DNA of 48,099 nucleotides from Candidatus Sumerlaeaceae bacterium (GTDB lineage Bacteria; Sumerlaeota; Sumerlaeia; Sumerlaeales; Sumerlaeaceae), in the NCBI GenBank assembly GCA_019695055.1, contig JAIBAT010000129.1:1-48099 (forward strand), written 5' to 3'. Every line of letters starts with the position of its first letter. Position 1 is the stretch's first letter. The translations under genes and the position numbers were made by a program. Of this stretch, positions 1 through 11,300 are shown piece by piece. The notes under the pieces are model-generated. The model worked only from the letters and a program-made list of their open reading frames with translations, was not told where the DNA came from and made no database searches.

Positions 1-2230
<2,230 letters not shown>

Positions 2231-2415
2231 GGACGGAATCAGCTACCGCGACCGTAAGGGAGACTTCGCGCTGACTTTGCATGAAAACGGGAATAACGAT
2301 CATGGGCCTTCTCACACAGGCAAACCCACCTTTATCCCCACTCTTGCGGAAGGACTGCCATCCCGTTGTTAATAGTATTTGATTGTATCCGGCCTGCCCG
2401 CGCAGAACCCCGCCC
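2231..2415. other. Divergent intergenic region, uvrA / ECF sigma factor
   Basis: These 185 bases separate two divergently transcribed genes and must hold both promoters. An AT-rich stretch (TTAATAGTATTTGATTG, 2369-2385) lies about 30-45 bases before the sigma factor ATG and is the likeliest promoter core. No -35/-10 pair, operator or SOS-box-like CTGT-N8-ACAG site is clear to me. Confidence 0.35.
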
Positions 2416-3150
2416 ATGACTTCAAGCGCCGAGGCAGGCTCCTGGTTTGCCACCACCCACTGGTCCCTCGTCGTTTCCGCCGGCCACGGAAACGAGGCTG
2501 ACTCCCGCGCCGCCCTCCAGCAACTCTGCGAGCGATACTGGCTGCCACTCTACAGCTACGTGCGCCGCCGCGGTTACTCCCCCGACGACGCGCAGGATCT
2601 CACCCAGGAGTTCTTCATGCGACTCCTCCAGCACAACCGCGTCCGCACCGCCGACCAGCAGAAAGGCCGCTTCCGCTCCTTCCTGCTCACGTCCCTCAAG
2701 AATTTTCTGTCCGACGAATGGGACAAAGCCCACGCCGTAAAGCGCGGTGGCGGAGTCCCTCCCCTGTCCCTTGAGTTCGCCCGCGGGGAAGAGCTCTACG
2801 CCCGCGAGCCCGCCACGACCTCCACCCCCGAATCCCTCTACGAGCGCCGCTGGGCCCTCACCCTTCTCGACTCCGTCCTCGCCCGCCTCCAAGCCGAGCA
2901 CCACCGCCTCGGCAAATCCCAGCTTTTTGCGGCCCTGAGCCCCTGCCTGGTCGGCGAGCGCGCCTCTCAGCCCTACGCGGAGCTTGCAACCCGCCTCGAC
3001 ATGACGGAAACCGCCGTCAAATCCGCCGTCCATCGCCTCCGCCAGGAGTACCGCACCCTCCTCCGCCGGGAGATCGCCAACACCGTCGCCACCCCCGAGG
3101 ACGTGGACGACGAACTCAACCACCTCTTCGCCGTACTCGCCGGAACTTGA
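2416..3150 (+). CDS. ECF-type RNA polymerase sigma factor, paired with a Ser/Thr kinase
   Basis: This protein directs RNA polymerase to a specific regulon. Region 2 covers about residues 10-90 (TTHWSLV; region 2.2 core DDAQDLTQEFF) and region 4 about 150-225, with the helix-turn-helix YAELATRLDMTETAVKSAVH. The linker between them is long. Length is 244 aa from the ATG at 2416; an in-frame TTG at 2383 is possible, but the family begins near MTSS..WF.TTHWS. The kinase gene starts 77 bases downstream on the same strand and no anti-sigma gene is present. In kinase-linked ECF groups (EcfP/PknT of Vibrio parahaemolyticus) a threonine in region 2.2 is phosphorylated to activate the factor. Thr63 (DLTQ) is the matching candidate here; that is inference. 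Confidence 0.9.
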   Translation: MTSSAEAGSWFATTHWSLVVSAGHGNEADSRAALQQLCERYWLPLYSYVRRRGYSPDDAQDLTQEFFMRLLQHNRVRTADQQKGRFRSFLLTSLKNFLSDEWDKAHAVKRGGGVPPLSLEFARGEELYAREPATTSTPESLYERRWALTLLDSVLARLQAEHHRLGKSQLFAALSPCLVGERASQPYAELATRLDMTETAVKSAVHRLRQEYRTLLRREIANTVATPEDVDDELNHLFAVLAGT

Positions 3151-3227
3151 TTCCCACTAAAAAACGCCCCGTCGCGCAACCTTCTCCTCCCATTTCCTTA
3201 GTAAGGGGGTAGGAGAAGATAAAACCC

Positions 3228-6200
3228 ATGGATTCCACACCCGTCTGCCCATCCTGTGGCGCGCCGCTCCCCGCGGATGCCGCCCTCGGCCTTTGCCCCC
3301 AATGCCTCATCAAGAGCGGCTACTTGTCCGCGCCGGAGGCCAGCACTGGCACCGCCGCCGGATTCCAGCCCCCCACCGTCGCCGAGCTGTCTCCACTCTT
3401 CCCGCAGCTTGAAATCCTCGAGCTCATCGGCCGTGGCGGCATGGGCGCCGTCTATAAGGCACGCCAACCCAAACTCAACCGCACCGTGGCCCTCAAGATA
3501 CTCGCCCGCGACAAGACCCCCGACTCCCATTTCGCCGAGCGGTTCCAGCGCGAAGCCCAGGCCCTCGCCCGCATGAACCACCCCAACATCGTGACCGTTT
3601 ACGATTTCGGCGAAGCCGGTGGCCACTACTACCTGCTCATGGAATTTGTGGACGGCCTTAACCTGCGCCAGGTCGAGCGCTCTCGTCGCCTCTCCCCCGA
3701 GGAAGCCCTCGCCATCGTTCCTCCCATCTGCGACGCGCTCCAGTACGCCCACCGCCAGGGCATCGTTCACCGCGACATCAAACCCGAGAACATCCTCCTC
3801 GACCGCGAGGGAAGTGTGAAGATCGCCGACTTCGGCATTGCCAAAATGCTCGGCCCGGCAGCCACCGACCCCCTTACCGGCGACCAGCAAACTGTTGGAA
3901 CGCCCCATTACATGGCCCCCGAGCAGGTCGAGAAACCCGCCACTGTCGACCACCGGGCCGACATCTACTCCCTCGGCGTCGTGTTCTACGAGATGCTCAC
4001 CGGGGAACTTCCCCTCGGCCGCTTCGCCCCACCGTCACGAAAAGTCCAGATTGACGTGCGCCTCGACGAGGTTGTCCTCCGTGCTCTCGAGAAGGAACCA
4101 GAGCAGCGCTACCAGAACGTCAGCGAGATCAAGACCCAGGTGGAAACCCTCTCCATATCACCCGGCCCCACTGCCCCGGCAAGCGGCGAAAAGCCACCCC
4201 ATGGTGACCAACCATCGCTGCTCGGGTCAGCCTCCTCGTTCCCGGCTGGTGTACCATGGCAAATCTGGATCTGCACTGCCATGCTCTCCATCGAGGGGCT
4301 TGGAAACCTGCTCACCATTGACCGGCCCGCTAGTCTGGCGTGGCTGACCGCCAAGTGCCTCTTCATCCTCGGACTACTCAGGCGCTGGCGACCGGTTTAC
4401 ATCTTTTACCTGGCCGTCGCCGCACTGCACGTTCTCTATTTCGCAACCGCGGGCCCTGTCGCCGCCGTTCTCAACCTGGTGCTTCTGAGTCTCGGCGCAT
4501 CCGCCCATCGATACTACTTCCAGCCGCCCCACGCGCGAACACCATGGCAAATCTGGGTCGTGCTCGTAATTCAGCTACTCACCTCCCTGATCGCCACCCA
4601 TTTCGTGGTGGCCAGCATGGTTCAAATCTTACTGATGGCTTCCACATTCCTGCCCCGCAATCCCTACTCTTCCGACTCTCGAAGCTTGGGACAACCGGAA
4701 GCCATCAAGCAACGACGCCGCAAGTGGCGAGCCTTGATGCTGGTCCTGCTCCTCGCCCTGCTAGTCCCACTCCTTGCCCTGTGGGTCAGCAATTCCCCCA
4801 CCGCCAGCAAGACCGTAAGCAGTGCCCTCACGCTTCTGCAGCTTGTGAAATCGGAAGCACAATCGCTCCCCCAGGATTCCAGCTCGCTGCAGCCGGAAGC
4901 TAACGCCCATGCCGAATTTCGCTATTGGGTATTCGAAGCCGACGGCAAACTGGTGGACAAACTGATTCCACGCGCCACACGCCAGGATGGCGTCATGAAG
5001 GGTATCACCCCCATGATGCATGACAACTCCTCCAACTTGGAAACAGTGACCATCAATGACTTCACCGTAACCACCCAGGGCGGCGACACCCTGTCCCAGC
5101 GGGCGGAAATCGACACCGCAACTTTCAACACCCTCATGAGGAGTCTCGACCCAAGAAGCGGGATGTTGGCTTTCCAGATTCGCGAGATCGCCACCTGGCC
5201 CGCCACAGCCGATACTTGGGCCTACTCCCGCTCATCGCCCCTTATTGGCAGCGGAAACGGAACAGGCTTCCTCGGCATCCGCAAAAGAGGTGGCAATCTG
5301 GAAGTAAGAGCCGATTACCTGCTGCGTCATTCCCTTGTCGATGCCAACACCTCCGGCAGTCGCCTCGGCCTGAGTTCTCGTCTCCTTTACGAGGGCCCCG
5401 TTAGAACAGACCGCTTTCTGGCCTTCCTTATCCCGTTCCTGCGTGCGGATCGCACCCCACGCTACCTGATGGTCTGCTTCGTGATCGACCCAACAAAGAA
5501 GCCCGCAACGATTCCAAAAGCTGCCAATCCTTCGCCTCAATTCACCCAGGTCCCCCAGATCATCACCTTCTCTAACGGCATCGGGATCAATTTTGTGGGC
5601 ATCTCCAGGCACCCCTGCGACGGCGACACCTGGACGACCGACGGACGGGAAATGCAGCGCCTTCCCGACGACTTCGCCGAGATTCGCAAGGAACTCAGCG
5701 GACGCCTGAATTATGATTCGGAAGCAATTCGACGGGAGTTTTATGTTCGCATTACTGGAATCCCAAGGAACGAGACCATTACCACCCGTTACATGACTGA
5801 CGGCTCTTTTGGCGGCAGTTCGGGTGGTTTCTGGGGAGATTCGGATAAAGGCGTCTCACGGTTTGGCATCGCCGCAATTATGCATTCCAGCCAATCCCCG
5901 GCGCTCCTCAGTATTGGAATTGGGAGTGGCGAATGGCAAACATGCGCCTCAACCTCTGCCACTCAAACCCAAACAACTGCTTCACTCATTTCGAAGGATT
6001 GCGTCACCTTCGGTGAGTTGAAACGAGGCGAAGCGTGGGCAAGCATGGAGCTGACTTCAAACGACACTTCATTCAACTGGCCGAACAAGGAATTGCGCCT
6101 TGTGGCCTTTGACGATAATGGCACTCAATATGAGGCCAGGAGAAATAGCCCAGAAATGATTTACCACTTCTCAAATTTATGGGCAAAAACCCAATTGGAT

Positions 6201-6269
6201 CGAATCGAGTTCCAGACGAGGGAAATCGAATGGCGGGACATCAAATTTGCGGACATTGAATTGGATTAA
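3228..6269 (+). CDS. Membrane Ser/Thr protein kinase with N-terminal zinc ribbon and large unknown C-terminal domain
   Basis: A Hanks-type kinase of 1013 aa. A zinc ribbon sits at the N-terminus (Cys7, Cys10, Cys23, Cys26). The kinase domain spans about 61-310: glycine loop GRGGMGAVY at 68-76, VALK lysine 90, catalytic HRD Asp183 with KPEN, DFG at 201-203, and APE at 230-232. All catalytic residues are present, so it should be active. Hydrophobic segments follow around 345-365, 390-425, 440-472 and 501-520. The last segment, after the basic RRRKWR, should place residues 521-1013 outside the cytoplasm. That outer part resembles no domain I can name and may be the sensor. A Shine-Dalgarno (GTAGGAGAAG) precedes the ATG. 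Its position just behind the ECF sigma gene suggests the sigma factor is its substrate. Confidence 0.9.
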   Translation: MDSTPVCPSCGAPLPADAALGLCPQCLIKSGYLSAPEASTGTAAGFQPPTVAELSPLFPQLEILELIGRGGMGAVYKARQPKLNRTVALKILARDKTPDSHFAERFQREAQALARMNHPNIVTVYDFGEAGGHYYLLMEFVDGLNLRQVERSRRLSPEEALAIVPPICDALQYAHRQGIVHRDIKPENILLDREGSVKIADFGIAKMLGPAATDPLTGDQQTVGTPHYMAPEQVEKPATVDHRADIYSLGVVFYEMLTGELPLGRFAPPSRKVQIDVRLDEVVLRALEKEPEQRYQNVSEIKTQVETLSISPGPTAPASGEKPPHGDQPSLLGSASSFPAGVPWQIWICTAMLSIEGLGNLLTIDRPASLAWLTAKCLFILGLLRRWRPVYIFYLAVAALHVLYFATAGPVAAVLNLVLLSLGASAHRYYFQPPHARTPWQIWVVLVIQLLTSLIATHFVVASMVQILLMASTFLPRNPYSSDSRSLGQPEAIKQRRRKWRALMLVLLLALLVPLLALWVSNSPTASKTVSSALTLLQLVKSEAQSLPQDSSSLQPEANAHAEFRYWVFEADGKLVDKLIPRATRQDGVMKGITPMMHDNSSNLETVTINDFTVTTQGGDTLSQRAEIDTATFNTLMRSLDPRSGMLAFQIREIATWPATADTWAYSRSSPLIGSGNGTGFLGIRKRGGNLEVRADYLLRHSLVDANTSGSRLGLSSRLLYEGPVRTDRFLAFLIPFLRADRTPRYLMVCFVIDPTKKPATIPKAANPSPQFTQVPQIITFSNGIGINFVGISRHPCDGDTWTTDGREMQRLPDDFAEIRKELSGRLNYDSEAIRREFYVRITGIPRNETITTRYMTDGSFGGSSGGFWGDSDKGVSRFGIAAIMHSSQSPALLSIGIGSGEWQTCASTSATQTQTTASLISKDCVTFGELKRGEAWASMELTSNDTSFNWPNKELRLVAFDDNGTQYEARRNSPEMIYHFSNLWAKTQLDRIEFQTREIEWRDIKFADIELD

Positions 6270-6303
6270 GGCCCTGCCTGTTCCATGAAATACTCGGGGC
6301 TTA

Positions 6304-6696
6304 CTAATCCACTTTTTCCAGCACCACCACCGCCGCCGCGTGCGTGGCGGTGTGCGTCAGGGAAACATGGGTCTGGGTAATTCCGCGCTCCTCCATCAAT
6401 TCCTTCGCCCGGCCCGTGATGGACAGCACGGGCTGGCCGCTGGACAGGTTCTCAATCCCCACATCCCGCCAACCGATGCCGTGGCTTTTGCCCGTGCCGA
6501 GGGCCTTGAGGAAGGCCTCCTTTGCGGCAAACCGCGCGGCATAGTGAAGCGCGGGCGCAGGCATGGCGGCGCAATAGGCGGCCTCCACGTCCGTGTACAT
6601 CTTGCGGATAAATCGGTCGGGGAACTTGCGCATCCCCTCCTCGATACGCCCGGTTTCCACGAGATCCATGCCGATTCCGTATATCATTGTGCGCAT
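6304..6696 (-). CDS. acpS: Holo-[acyl-carrier-protein] synthase
   Basis: AcpS transfers 4'-phosphopantetheine from coenzyme A to the serine of acyl carrier protein, activating fatty-acid synthesis. At 130 aa it fits the short AcpS type. Seen motifs are GIGMDLVE (metal-binding Asp) near the N-terminus and FAAKEAFLKALGTG in the middle (the WxxKEAxxKA signature with F for W), followed by HVSLTHT near the end. The ATG at 6687 (MIYGIGMDL) is an alternative start that would remove three residues. The gene diverges from the pseudopilin at 6810, and its stop lies 34 bases from the kinase stop (convergent). Nothing in the context beyond housekeeping is suggested. Confidence 0.95.
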   Translation of the reverse strand: MRTMIYGIGMDLVETGRIEEGMRKFPDRFIRKMYTDVEAAYCAAMPAPALHYAARFAAKEAFLKALGTGKSHGIGWRDVGIENLSSGQPVLSITGRAKELMEERGITQTHVSLTHTATHAAAVVVLEKVD

Positions 6697-6809
6697 GGGC
6701 TACCGGGCCGGGAGGGCGTTGGGAAGCAAAATGTGGTGTTGACCAAAAGCCCCGGAAAGACTGTAGATACCGAGTGAAGGATCACCTTTGTGACACGAGG
6801 TTTGGTTCC

Positions 6810-7484
6810 ATGACATCCCGCCCACAGCATGCCGGCGTTGCCGGGTTCACGCTCATTGAATTGCTTGTTGCCGTGGCCATCATCGCGATTCTGGCCGCAA
6901 TGGCAGTGCCCCATTTCCTCGAAGCGCAAACCCGCAGCAAGGTTTCCGCTGCGAAAAGCGACATGCGGGTGGTGGCCGGGGCGCTGGAATCCTATTTCGT
7001 GGATAACAACCACTATCCCCCGCCGTCGGGTGTGGGGATCCATTTCCAGGATCCCTTTGCCCAGCCCATCGCGAAGCGTCTCATCCCGCTGACAACGCCC
7101 GTCGCCTATGTTTCGAGTATTTTCCCGGATAAGTTTCGCGCCAAAGGCGGATGGATGTTTGAGGAGCAGCCGCTGCTGTTTGACACGTATGACTATGTGA
7201 CACCAAACGCCATTCCCGGGGAGGGTTCGGGGGAATCGTCGGGCGCCGCATGGCGCATTGCGTCCGCCGGGCCGGATCTGTACCAGGCCTATGGCGGGCG
7301 CCTCGTGACCGATACCGAGTGCAACGCCCGAGGCGTGGATTATGATCCGACCAATGGTTCGGTTTCCACGGGCGACATCGTCCGGGTGGGGCCGGTGGAT
7401 ACGCGGTTTCCAAGCGCGACGGATATCACCAACCCCAAGCGGCCTGGAATTGTCCGCGCTCCGGCCTACAAGGAGCAATGGTAG
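6810..7484 (+). CDS. Type II secretion / type IV pilin-like pseudopilin
   Basis: A 224-aa protein with a class III (prepilin) signal: a short basic leader ending in Gly, then FTLIELLVAVAIIAILAAMAVP, with the conserved Glu at position +5 of the mature chain. Prepilin peptidase would cleave after that Gly and N-methylate the Phe. The next stretch (EAQTRSKVSAAKSDMRVVAGALESY) is the alpha-spine typical of GspG/H-like proteins common in PVC-related bacteria. The C-terminal part (YDPTNGSVSTGDIVRVG) carries the usual pseudopilin ending. The ATG at 6810 is chosen because it puts a normal-length leader before the cleavage site; upstream in-frame starts give an implausible extension. No other secretion gene is adjacent, so it is an orphan pseudopilin. 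Its stop is four bases from that of the convergent transporter operon. Confidence 0.9.
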   Translation: MTSRPQHAGVAGFTLIELLVAVAIIAILAAMAVPHFLEAQTRSKVSAAKSDMRVVAGALESYFVDNNHYPPPSGVGIHFQDPFAQPIAKRLIPLTTPVAYVSSIFPDKFRAKGGWMFEEQPLLFDTYDYVTPNAIPGEGSGESSGAAWRIASAGPDLYQAYGGRLVTDTECNARGVDYDPTNGSVSTGDIVRVGPVDTRFPSATDITNPKRPGIVRAPAYKEQW

Positions 7485-7488
7485 GCCG

Positions 7489-8310
7489 CTACTTCACAGC
7501 ACCAAAGGTGAGGCCTGAGACCAGTTGCTTCTGCGCGAGCCATCCCATGGCCATGATGGGCGCCACAGCCAGCAGCGACGCAGCGGATAGTTTCGCCCAG
7601 AAGAGGCCTTCCGGGCTCGAGTAGGCCGCTATGAATACGGTCAGGGGCGCGGCCTTCGCGCTGGTCAGGTTAATGCTCCAGAATGCCTCGTTCCACGAGA
7701 GAATGATGAGCAGCAGCGCCGTGGAGGCTATCCCCGGCAGGGCCATGGGCGCAAGGACGTGGCGGATTTCCGTCAGTATACCTGCACCGTCCACGCGAGC
7801 CGCTTCGAGTATGGGCGCGGGAATTTCGCAGAAGTAGGTGTAGGTCATCCACACAGCGATGGGAAGGTTCATGAGCGCGCTGATTGCAATAAGCCCCCAG
7901 ATGTTGTCGAGCATCCCCAGGTCCCTGGAAAGCAGATAGACCGGCAGCAGCACACCCACCGAAGGCATCATTTTGGTGGATAGCATCCATACCAACGTGG
8001 ACTGCGTGCGCTTTGTGGGAAAGAAGGCCATCCTATAGGCCGCGGGAATCGCCAGCGCGAAGCAGATTAGCGTGGATCCGACGGAAAGGTATATCGAGTT
8101 CAGCGCAAAGGCGAGGTAGTTGCTGCGTGCAAAGACCTCGCGAAACGAATCGAGTGTAGGCGGGAAGAGGAGGCCCGGCGCGTAGGCCTGCTGTTCGGTC
8201 TTGAATGCAGTCAGCCCCATCCAGAAAATGGGGAAGAAGATGGCAAGGGCCGTGCCCCAACCGAGGATGACAAAGGCGAGGGATTTAAGGCGGCGTGCTT
8301 CCATGGTCAC
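7489..8310 (-). CDS. smoG: Polyol ABC transporter permease, SmoG/MalG type
   Basis: The second inner-membrane permease of a sorbitol/mannitol-type carbohydrate importer, 273 aa with six predicted membrane segments. The ABC-facing EAA loop (LEAARVDGAG) is visible. The pattern is strikingly SmoG-like: FFPIFWMGLTAFKTE near the start, LVWMLSTKMMPSVGVLLP in the middle, WNEAFWSINLTSAKAAPLT and SSPEGLFWAKLSA late, and the QLVSGLTFGAVK ending. The GTG at 8310 overlaps the stop of the upstream permease (GTGA), a sign of translational coupling; an ATG two codons later (8304) is equally possible. It is the last gene of the SDR-smoE-smoF-smoG operon. Confidence 0.92.
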   Translation of the reverse strand: MTMEARRLKSLAFVILGWGTALAIFFPIFWMGLTAFKTEQQAYAPGLLFPPTLDSFREVFARSNYLAFALNSIYLSVGSTLICFALAIPAAYRMAFFPTKRTQSTLVWMLSTKMMPSVGVLLPVYLLSRDLGMLDNIWGLIAISALMNLPIAVWMTYTYFCEIPAPILEAARVDGAGILTEIRHVLAPMALPGIASTALLLIILSWNEAFWSINLTSAKAAPLTVFIAAYSSPEGLFWAKLSAASLLAVAPIMAMGWLAQKQLVSGLTFGAVK

Positions 8311-9194
8311 CCATCCCCCCTCAGGCTTTTCGCAGTGATCCGCAGAAGGAACAATGCCGCGACATTTGCCACGACGACCGCAAGGATTCCGCCCGCGGAA
8401 CCAATGCCCACGTCAAACTGCTGCAGGCCGAGGGAATAGACCAGGTAGGCGATGTTCGTGGTGGCGGTACCCGGTCCCCCGGATGTCGTAATGTGAATCT
8501 CCGCGAAAATGGAGAGAAGGAAGATCGTCTCGATCATGATCACCACGCCCATAGCACGTTTCAGGTGTGGAATGATAATGCGCAGGAAGAGTTGGACGGA
8601 ATTCGCTCCGTCAATCACCGCCGCCTCGGTTTGTTCCTGATCCAATGACTTCAGCGAAGTGTAGAGCACCAGAAAGGCGAACGGGAACCACTCCCAGGAT
8701 AGAATGATAATAATGGACATCATAGGATGGGCGCCGAACCAATCCACCGGCGGCTGACCAATCAGCGCGAAGCCCCGGGCGAGCAGGCCGTAAACCGGGT
8801 GCATGATCATGTTTTTCCAGACCAACGCACTGACGGTCGGCATCACAAAGAACGGGGCAATAACCAGCAGCAGCGCGACGTTCCTCCCTGGAAAACCGCG
8901 GCCATAAAGAACAGCCATCAAAGTTCCCAGGACGAGTGTGATGGCCAGAACTGATCCGATGAGAACGACCGTATTGAGGACCGCAGGAACAAATGACGGA
9001 TCCTTCCAAAGGAAACGATAGTTATCCAGCCCCACAAACCCCTTCGCGTCGGGGTTCACGAGGATATAGCGAATGAAGGAGAAATAGATGGTCATCCCGA
9101 GGGGAACGATCATCCACAGGAATAGCAAACCAACGGCAGGGGCTTGAAGAAGTGTGCGCAGGCGATCCTGCGTCCAAGGTTTACCGGAGTTCAA
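8307..9194 (-). CDS. smoF: Polyol ABC transporter permease, SmoF/MalF type
   Basis: The first inner-membrane permease of the same importer, 295 aa with six predicted transmembrane segments. SmoF-like hallmarks are MIVPLGMTIYFSF at the start, APFFVMPTVSALVWKNM, an EAA loop (TEAAVIDGAN), FAEIHITTSGGPGTATTNI and DVGIGSAGGI. No upstream ATG exists in frame; the only sensible start is the TTG at 9194, preceded by GGCAGGATAA as a Shine-Dalgarno and lying 16 bases after the smoE stop. The next ATG falls inside the first membrane helix and would damage the protein. The rare TTG start may keep permease levels below those of the binding protein. Confidence 0.92.
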   Translation of the reverse strand: MNSGKPWTQDRLRTLLQAPAVGLLFLWMIVPLGMTIYFSFIRYILVNPDAKGFVGLDNYRFLWKDPSFVPAVLNTVVLIGSVLAITLVLGTLMAVLYGRGFPGRNVALLLVIAPFFVMPTVSALVWKNMIMHPVYGLLARGFALIGQPPVDWFGAHPMMSIIIILSWEWFPFAFLVLYTSLKSLDQEQTEAAVIDGANSVQLFLRIIIPHLKRAMGVVIMIETIFLLSIFAEIHITTSGGPGTATTNIAYLVYSLGLQQFDVGIGSAGGILAVVVANVAALFLLRITAKSLRGDG

Positions 9195-9210
9195 TTATCC
9201 TGCCACGTCG

Positions 9211-10524
9211 CTATTTCAGCAGACCCGCTTGCTTCACGGCGCGTGTCGTTGCGGCCTGGCCGGCCTTCAGGGCCTGATCCACCGTCATGTTCCCGGCAAG
9301 AGCCCCGGCGATGCTTTGACCCACAACCGTCCCAAAGGACTGGAACTCCGGAATCCCCACGAGCTGCACGCCGTGATACGGAACAGGATTTTTGCAGGGA
9401 TCGTTGGGATCGGCCGTGTTCATGGCCTTGAGCGCCACCGGCGCAAATGGCGCAGCCTTCACGTAGTCCGGATTCTCGTAAGTGGACTTGCGAGTGCCGG
9501 GTGGCACGGTGGCCCATCCGGTGTCGGCGGCAACCATTTTAATGTATTCCTTTGAGGTGGCCCAGACGGCGAATTTCTGGGCGGCATCTGGGGCCTTGGC
9601 GGACTTGGGAACGGCAAAGGCCCATGACCAGAGCCAATGCGAGCCCTTGGGGGTAGCCGCAATGGGCGCGCTGGCAAAGGCGACCTTGTCGGCGACCTGC
9701 GACTCCTTCTTGTCGTAAAGCGTCGCTGCGGCCACCGTCGCGTCAATCCACATGGCGGCCTTGCCGCTGGCAAAGAGGGTCAGGTTCTCGTTGAACCCGT
9801 TAGCCGTTGCGCCTGGTGGGCCATACTTCTTGAGGAGGTCCACGTAAAACGTCACAGCCTTTTTCCACTCCGGAGAATCGACCAGCGGGTTCCAGTTCAT
9901 ATCAAACCATGCGCCACCGAAGGTATTGACCAGCGTGGTCACAAAACACATGTTCTCGCCCCACCCCGGCTTGCCGCGCAGCGTGATGCCGTAAATGCCC
10001 GCCTGCTTGTCGGTGAGGGCCTCCGCAAACTTGCTGATGTCATCGTACGTCGGCTGCTCGGGCATCGTGAGCTTCTTCGCCTCGAAGAGGTCTTTGCGAT
10101 ACATCAGCATGGAACTTTCGCCGTAAAACGGCAGTGCGTAAAGTTTGCCTTCATACGACAGCCCGTCCTGGAGCGACTTGAACACATCGGTCAGGTCGTA
10201 GGAAGCAGGGATATCCTTGATCTCGCGCAGCCAGCCGCTCTTGGCAAAGATCGGCGCCTCGTAGAGACCGAGGAAGACCAGATCAAACTGGCCGCCGCCG
10301 GTGGACAGGTCCGTCGTGACCCGCTGGCGGAGTACGTTTTCCTCGACCACGACCCAGTTCAGCTTGATGTCGGGGTTCTCCGCCTCAAACTTGGGCGAGA
10401 GCTTTTTGAGTTCGATCATCGCAGGATTGTTCACGGCCGCGATGGTAACGGTCTTGGGCTCTGCGCAGACAGCGCTCGCCAGCCCAAGGAGTGCAACAGA
10501 GAGAACAGCAAATGCGGATTTCAT
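9211..10524 (-). CDS. smoE: Periplasmic sorbitol/mannitol-binding protein of an ABC importer (SmoE-like)
   Basis: A family 1 solute-binding protein, 437 aa, that would deliver a sugar alcohol to SmoFG. A Sec signal peptide (MKSAFAVLSVALLGLASAVCA) is followed by the mature start EPKTVTI; the Cys is not in a convincing lipobox. Features matching polyol binders of the SmoE kind include ENPDIKLNWVVVEENVLRQR, YALPFYGESSMLMYRKDLF, GKPGWGENM and NTFGGAWFDMNW. I prefer the ATG at 10524 because it begins a clean signal peptide; a GTG at 10545 overlaps the SDR stop (GTGA) and would add seven residues. The substrate class is supported by family resemblance plus the adjacent dehydrogenase; the exact polyol is unknown. 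Confidence 0.92.
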   Translation of the reverse strand: MKSAFAVLSVALLGLASAVCAEPKTVTIAAVNNPAMIELKKLSPKFEAENPDIKLNWVVVEENVLRQRVTTDLSTGGGQFDLVFLGLYEAPIFAKSGWLREIKDIPASYDLTDVFKSLQDGLSYEGKLYALPFYGESSMLMYRKDLFEAKKLTMPEQPTYDDISKFAEALTDKQAGIYGITLRGKPGWGENMCFVTTLVNTFGGAWFDMNWNPLVDSPEWKKAVTFYVDLLKKYGPPGATANGFNENLTLFASGKAAMWIDATVAAATLYDKKESQVADKVAFASAPIAATPKGSHWLWSWAFAVPKSAKAPDAAQKFAVWATSKEYIKMVAADTGWATVPPGTRKSTYENPDYVKAAPFAPVALKAMNTADPNDPCKNPVPYHGVQLVGIPEFQSFGTVVGQSIAGALAGNMTVDQALKAGQAATTRAVKQAGLLK

Positions 10525-10541
10525 GACGAAGTATTTCCCTT

Positions 10542-11300
10542 TCACCAGCTGGTGTATCCCCCATCCATGACGAGGTTGCTGCCTGTAAAATAGCTGCTGG
10601 CGTCGGACGCCAGAAATACGACCGCGCTGGCCACCTCGGAGGGCTCACCAACCCGGCCCATGGGAGTCATCTCCAGCCAGGTCTTGCGCCAGGCTTCATT
10701 GGCCATTCCCATCTTTGTCATCTCAGTGCCAATGTACCCCGGCGACACGCTGTTCACGCGCACGCCGCGGCTGGCCCACTCACCCGCCAGCGACTTGGTC
10801 AGCATGATGACCGCGGCCTTCGAGGCGTTATACGCCGACTGTGGCTGCGGCCAGTTCGAGACGATGCCAGACATGGAGGCGGTGTTGATAATGCTCCCTT
10901 TCCCCTGGGTCAGCATGACCTTTCCGAATTCGCGACAGCAATAAAACACAGAATTTAAGTTGATATTGATAACACGCAGCCAGTCCTCGTCCGTGGCTTC
11001 CTCGCTGGGCACATTCCTGCAAACACCGGCGTTGTTAAAGGCAATGTCCAGGCTGCCGTGTGCGTTCTTGACTCGTGTGGCTATGTCGCGAACGGCGGCC
11101 GAGTCGGTCAGGTCTGCCGGAATGAAGTCCACGCCGAGGTTGGCGGCAGCGTCGCGCCCCTTGGCCTCGTTGACATCCACGATGACCACGGTCGCTCCAC
11201 AATCGCGGAGGGCCGTGGCGGCCTCGTAGCCAATCCCACCCGCGCCACCAGTGACAATGGCAACACGATTATCCAGGCGGGCCATGGATGGGTAATTCAT
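10542..11300 (-). CDS. SDR-family polyol dehydrogenase (short-chain oxidoreductase)
   Basis: A classical short-chain dehydrogenase of 252 aa. The cofactor motif TGGAGGIG lies near residue 17; Asp in VDVN about 20 residues later suggests NAD(H) preference. NNAG is present, and the catalytic set is the Ser in NTASMSG with Tyr and Lys in YNASK. The ATG at 11300 follows a strong Shine-Dalgarno (GGAGGAAATC); the longer in-frame start lacks one. It is the first gene of the operon that continues with smoE, smoF and smoG, so it probably oxidises the imported sugar alcohol to a ketose. It does not look like a close SmoS copy and is nearer in style to arabinitol- or threitol-type SDRs, so the substrate stays open. 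Confidence 0.85.
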   Translation of the reverse strand: MNYPSMARLDNRVAIVTGGAGGIGYEAATALRDCGATVVIVDVNEAKGRDAAANLGVDFIPADLTDSAAVRDIATRVKNAHGSLDIAFNNAGVCRNVPSEEATDEDWLRVININLNSVFYCCREFGKVMLTQGKGSIINTASMSGIVSNWPQPQSAYNASKAAVIMLTKSLAGEWASRGVRVNSVSPGYIGTEMTKMGMANEAWRKTWLEMTPMGRVGEPSEVASAVVFLASDASSYFTGSNLVMDGGYTSW

